Below, one piece after another: positions 7,501 through 9,543 of a DNA stretch of 9,543 nucleotides. The notes below the pieces were generated by a model. It was not told the origin of the DNA, did not search any database, and saw only the letters and a program-made list of their open reading frames with translations. The stretch lies in assembly GCA_964557845.1 (NCBI GenBank), contig CAZLBV010000214.1, forward strand, positions 1-9,543, read 5' to 3'. The stretch is from CAZLBV01 sp964557845. Lineage in GTDB: Bacteria > Acidobacteriota > Aminicenantia > Aminicenantales > Aminicenantaceae. The number at the start of each line of letters is the position of its first letter. Position 1 is the stretch's first letter. The position numbers were made by a program, and so were the translations under genes.

Positions 7501-8137
7501 CCCAGGCTGCTGTTTTATCGATCTGGGTAAAAGTCATGGTTCCAGTATCCGCAAGCTCGTTTTCATACAGCCAGATCCGTTTAAAGGAAAAGGGGCTGGA
7601 GGTATTGGAAGTTATGAAAAAGAAATCGACATCTCCGTCACCATCATAATCACCAGATGTGATCCCGCAGTGACCGCTGCCGTCAATGGCCGCACCATCA
7701 ACACCCAAGGTAGGATAACCTCCAGATCCAGCAGACCCATCAATCCAGTAGGTGATCTCGAAGGTGCCGACCTGGCCGGCATGCCCCATGTTCTCGACAA
7801 ATGCCAACACATTGCTGTAGCTGGAGCTGGAGCCTATTATATCAGGCCAGCCGTCGTTGTTAAAATCAGCAGCCGTAACAGTATTGATCCAGTCGGGAAA
7901 ATAATCGGGATTGGCGATATCAAAATTAGATCCCAGCTTGCTGAGGGAAATATAACCTTCACCCCAGTGGGCACAGGACGTGGCATCGTCACGGTAATCA
8001 ACAGTACTAAAATCCTCGATGAAACTTTCGGTGTATTCCACACACCCTGCTACCTGGGCCCAGAATTTTGTGGTTATAAAGGCGATCAAACCTATGGAAA
8101 TAACGACGATCCCTATTATTTTTATTTTCTTTTTCAT
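4559..8137 (-). CDS. PilY1-like type IV pilus tip/biogenesis protein with N-terminal VCBS/FG-GAP repeats
   Basis: This 1192-residue exported protein probably sits at the pilus tip or primes pilus assembly. A positively charged N-terminus and hydrophobic stretch (residues 7-23) form a signal sequence or anchor; VAGC at 29-32 resembles a lipobox. Six acidic DxDxDGDxD-type repeats follow (91-409), then a beta-rich linker (~430-730). Residues ~735-1185 resemble the PilY1/Neisseria PilC propeller: VGSNDGMLHCFD, the KVYVDGSPMVDDV segment, SWSIPVIG, and DIDDDGLTDRVYVGDLEG (942-959), which matches the calcium-binding loop of Pseudomonas PilY1. The end, with QEYDSTIQRLEQ and KSWREVF, is also typical. 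The usual N-terminal von Willebrand A domain is not seen. The ATG at 8137 follows AGAGGG with five bases of spacing, 30 bases after the pilX-like gene. The C-terminal assignment is strong; the ligand or surface target is unknown. Confidence 0.88.
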   Translation of the reverse strand: MKKKIKIIGIVVISIGLIAFITTKFWAQVAGCVEYTESFIEDFSTVDYRDDATSCAHWGEGYISLSKLGSNFDIANPDYFPDWINTVTAADFNNDGWPDIIGSSSSYSNVLAFVENMGHAGQVGTFEITYWIDGSAGSGGYPTLGVDGAAIDGSGHCGITSGDYDGDGDVDFFFITSNTSSPFSFKRIWLYENELADTGTMTFTQIDKTAAWDDTLLGIAWSATMMESFDFDGDGDIDILMANRAGQVILIKNNGNNKAISKNKKWGFSIILSRNWPDMGISTLSVRDFDNDGDLDIIIGRVHGPELEYYKNDGTGVFTLYQTIVEPDFAGAATVSVATDFDKDGDIDLMIGTDNWNYSPGGEEIGGQAFYFRNDEGSLVSRFRFDDRPTVFDFDLGCAFDFDRDGDDDILMADGNHSERYYLFINDIADVYNTYGEGISTNISGALDYSQHAITKVEIVNLDQRVMGGTAEGLAIDFYVSNNDGLNWEFYNRFEGNDIHAYNSPDALNLPVHTFKHYGAKLRWKAVMTAEEDPMVDYENASFETPRIDLIEFQYTYVDRKEYSRTSVAVNVVDDSGIERELIIGGTFYYPGWEGHIRAYDVTDMALSGSSYSELKTITRSDPTDPTGREIVAAGVNIRWDAGELLAARSAANRNIYTAIPDNGGLARIDFSDANAALLEPILDDYNGETIGLINFVRGEGRNWKLGDINHSNPIVVGPPDGIASLKGSGYDAFFAAHQDRTKVMIVGSNDGMLHCFDVLTGEELWGFIPYNLLPRLKEMWQVDPSTGERFFDRKVYVDGSPMVDDVYTDGAWRTILICGQGPGKGSTLAGGTTGNFYFALDITDPANPQPLWEFTHDTMGESWSIPVIGKIDKGSDTWVCFVGSGYDNYALAETGDCFYAVDLAVGEAFWYFDAGQVNTITAHGFTWDIPNSIPGTPSQVDIDDDGLTDRVYVGDLEGRIWKVDVTPTFVDAGSWTAEVLYEDFKNYPIISNAAVWISASGMSAMPHIYFGTGGDDRAPNDVIYSFIGLMDNEAGTQEERVEWYMGDPAELNLDPAKDVGDLAVGEKVWADPKIADYTVYFNTLTGSIESVDPCENIAGAGQLYARFIVSKGGTAVGGTAIKTAGGTVENLSLSIKTRSAVSIGEQGRSDSGVKKRSVYIQEYDSTIQRLEQATGGMLAIKSWREVFKIIK
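6911..7867 (-). repeat. Six VCBS/FG-GAP calcium-loop repeats within the PilY1-like protein
   Basis: Six copies of a nine-residue acidic loop (D-F-D-x-D-G-D-x-D pattern) begin at residues 91, 163, 230, 288, 340 and 401 of the PilY1-like protein. Each is followed by a hydrophobic strand such as DIIIGR or DLMIGT. Spacing is 52-72 residues, as expected for blades of an integrin-alpha-like beta-propeller, each with a calcium-type loop. The copies have diverged outside the loop, so this is an old protein-level repeat and not a recent DNA duplication. A seventh blade may be present without a recognisable loop. Confidence 0.88.
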
Positions 8138-8142
8138 TTTAG

Positions 8143-8148
8143 CCCTCT
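8143..8148 (-). promoter_or_regulatory. Ribosome-binding site of the pilY1-like gene
   Basis: Read on the - strand, AGAGGG lies five bases before the ATG at 8137, in the 30-base gap after the pilX-like gene. It supports the chosen start. Confidence 0.7.
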
Positions 8149-8167
8149 CTTTATCATCGCAATCTAT

Positions 8168-8770
8168 TTACGTCCCAGATCCTTGTAAGGCCAGTTCTAT
8201 CTCCAGCCTGGTTGTAACTAAAGAGCCGCCCAATTCAACACAGCCGATGCATACCAGCAAGGCATCCCCCGGATCAGAAGAGGGTGCGCCGGCTTCATCA
8301 TCGATCAAAAAAACCGTATAGGTATGCCGTGTATCCATGCCGGTCCCGCTGATATTGATGTATTCGGTCTTATAGAAAAGAATATTGGTATAATTAGCAG
8401 ATCCGGTTTCAAAATTTCCGAGCATATTGAGCAGTTCTTCATCGGTTTTTTTCCTGAAATATTCCGTACTTAAAGGATCATCGATCCCGGTAGGTTCTTC
8501 TAAATAATGCGTATCAAAACTGGTCCAGAATCCGGAGAAATTGCTTTCCAGCAGCTCATAGGCAGCATCAAACCCAGCCTCGGCCGCACTGAAGGCTTCC
8601 TCCTGCCATCTGACATTCCCGGCTACTTTGGGTCCGGTGGCCGTAACAGTCAGCAGAACCAGCCCGATCGACAGCAGAAAAGCCAGTACCAGAATGACTA
8701 TAACTATGCCGAATCCCCTTTGCGGAGGAACATTTTTTCTTGCTTTTAATAACCGGATTAAATTTCTCAC
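8168..8770 (-). CDS. PilX-like type IV pilus minor pilin/assembly protein
   Basis: This 200-residue protein has a basic leader (residues 1-19) ending in QRG, then a hydrophobic helix (20-45) and the segment AFSAAEAGFDAA (59-70). That combination is the N-terminal signature of PilX-type minor pilins. Prepilin peptidase would cut after G19; the mature residue 5 is isoleucine, not the glutamate of major pilins, as is normal for PilX and GspK-like proteins. The variable C-terminal domain includes a CIGC pair (near residues 178-181) close to the end. Translation starts at GTG (8770), fixed by GAGGAG seven bases upstream; a nearby ATG (8775) is out of frame and stops at once. The gene lies 14 bases after the PilW-like gene and 30 before pilY1, as in many type IV pilus operons. 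It is expected in the inner-membrane priming complex and at the pilus tip. Confidence 0.85.
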   Translation of the reverse strand: MRNLIRLLKARKNVPPQRGFGIVIVILVLAFLLSIGLVLLTVTATGPKVAGNVRWQEEAFSAAEAGFDAAYELLESNFSGFWTSFDTHYLEEPTGIDDPLSTEYFRKKTDEELLNMLGNFETGSANYTNILFYKTEYINISGTGMDTRHTYTVFLIDDEAGAPSSDPGDALLVCIGCVELGGSLVTTRLEIELALQGSGT

Positions 8771-8777
8771 TGCATTT

Positions 8778-8783
8778 CTCCTC
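8778..8783 (-). promoter_or_regulatory. Ribosome-binding site fixing the GTG start of the pilX-like gene
   Basis: On the - strand GAGGAG ends seven bases before GTG at 8770. It lies immediately after the TAA of the PilW-like gene and decides the non-ATG start. Confidence 0.85.
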
Positions 8784-8784
8784 T

Positions 8785-9543
8785 TTATCTTTCCCCGAAA
8801 TTGTAAAGGTCCATCGACATATTTCTTATGGTCACAGTGGAATCCAGCACAAATCTCCGGTGCATATCATTATCCCCCAGGCTGCTGTTGGAGACCTGGG
8901 GCCTGCGGTATACATATAGATCAGAGGGGGGAGTGCCGGAAACGCTTACATGTCTTTTTTCGGTCCGGCCGATGATCCAGATCCTTACCTGATCGATTCG
9001 GGCCAACTGATCCGCGGTCCAGGTATTCTGCCAGGGAACAAAACCATCCAGGGTCTGATCATTGTCCAGGTCCCCGTTGTACTCGAATTGAAGGTCCTCC
9101 ACATTGCGCGCCAGCGGATAATGAAGGCCGTTTTCAGTTAAATACAGAATCCCGCCTTCCCCGCCTCCAATATAACCATCAAGCCCAGCAGTTAATCCCG
9201 GATAATTGCCGGTAATGTCCAGCCAGTACTCTTTGACATTGATAAAGGCGATCGTGCCGCCGTCATAATCATTGGAATCAGGGCAGGTACCGGATAAACC
9301 TCCAGGTGGATTGATTTCCTTGGCCAGACCGGGTGAAAAATTAAATTTTTCATTGGTTCCCCCATGGCTATGCGTCACATGGGTTATCTGCCTGATCTCT
9401 CCTACAGTACAGCCAGAATCCGGATTGGGGAGAACCAGCACGATTCTATCGTCATAAAACTCATCCGGGTAAGGATATCTTTCGAAACTGTAATCCTCTA
9501 TGGTCGCATTGGCTGCAGATCCCTGGTAATCGCTTATAGGCGC
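8785..9543 (-). CDS. PilW-like type IV pilus assembly protein (partial, N-terminus outside window)
   Basis: The reading frame is open from the window edge (9543) to a TAA at 8787-8785, giving 252 residues of a C-terminal part. The internal GTG at 9441 is not the start, because coding clearly continues upstream (ATIEDYSFERY, then DEFYDDRIVLVLPNP). The PilW pattern is visible: an early strand ending in a cysteine (SGCTVGEIRQITH), a LYLTENGLHYPLARNVEDLQFEY segment, a VRIWIIGRTEKRHV strand, a YRRPQV motif and the closing HRRFVLDSTVTIRNM, which resembles the arginine-rich end of PilW proteins. The prepilin leader and helix must lie beyond the window. Its product should assemble with PilX and other minor pilins to start pilus growth and display the PilY1-like protein. 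It is the first visible gene of a leftward operon whose promoter is not in the window. Confidence 0.82.
   Translation of the reverse strand, partial: APISDYQGSAANATIEDYSFERYPYPDEFYDDRIVLVLPNPDSGCTVGEIRQITHVTHSHGGTNEKFNFSPGLAKEINPPGGLSGTCPDSNDYDGGTIAFINVKEYWLDITGNYPGLTAGLDGYIGGGEGGILYLTENGLHYPLARNVEDLQFEYNGDLDNDQTLDGFVPWQNTWTADQLARIDQVRIWIIGRTEKRHVSVSGTPPSDLYVYRRPQVSNSSLGDNDMHRRFVLDSTVTIRNMSMDLYNFGER

Noticed and set aside
6911..7867. Recent tandem DNA duplication of the acidic repeats
   Set aside because: The loops are alike only in protein pattern; spacing varies (52-72 residues) and flanking bases have diverged.
7670..8188. + strand open frame of 172 codons with a hydrophobic C-terminal stretch
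   Set aside because: The hydrophobic stretch comes from reading the complement of the PilY1 signal-sequence region; the opposite strand carries the clear protein with regular acidic repeats.
9439..9441. GTG as the start of the PilW-like gene
   Set aside because: The same frame stays open to the window edge with PilW-like sequence upstream (DDRI just before it), so the true start is outside the window.

Overview
The window is compact bacterial DNA of intermediate G+C holding two convergent gene blocks. The left block (+ strand, about 1-4504) is a molybdenum-enzyme operon. The right block (- strand, about 9543-4559) is the tail of a type IV pilus minor-pilin/PilY1 operon. A Tat-exported molybdo-flavoprotein together with a PilW/PilX/PilY1 set points to a diderm (Gram-negative) bacterium with a periplasm. 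Lineages such as Desulfobacterota, Acidobacteriota/Aminicenantota or Nitrospirota would fit, but nothing here fixes the taxon.

Left block. A possible C-terminal membrane segment of an upstream gene ends at 61. Three genes with tight or overlapping junctions follow: a [2Fe-2S] subunit with a twin-arginine leader (86-715), a molybdopterin-binding catalytic subunit (717-2981) and an FAD subunit with a four-cysteine insertion (2978-3955). Together they encode a xanthine-oxidase-family hydroxylase that most resembles the periplasmic aldehyde oxidoreductase PaoABC (YagTSR), with subunit order A-C-B instead of A-B-C. Only the small subunit has an export signal, so the folded and loaded complex is probably carried across the membrane as one unit. 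A fourth gene (3986-4504) encodes a small P-loop NTPase of the THEP1 type, where E. coli pao has the XdhC-type chaperone gene paoD.

Right block, in transcription order. A PilW-like protein, truncated by the window edge (9543-8785), is followed by a PilX-like minor pilin with a GTG start (8770-8168) and a 1192-residue PilY1-like protein (8137-4559). Gaps are 14 and 30 bases, each with a good ribosome-binding site. These proteins are expected to build or prime the tip of a type IV pilus. The PilY1 protein is unusual: six VCBS/FG-GAP-type acidic repeats (residues 91-409) precede the conserved PilY1 C-terminal propeller.

The two blocks meet tail to tail across a 54-base gap with no convincing terminator. 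I see no tRNA, rRNA, CRISPR, insertion sequence or attachment site. Nothing here is clearly a new system. The most interesting items are the VCBS-PilY1 architecture and the NTPase gene in the maturation-factor position of a Pao-like operon.
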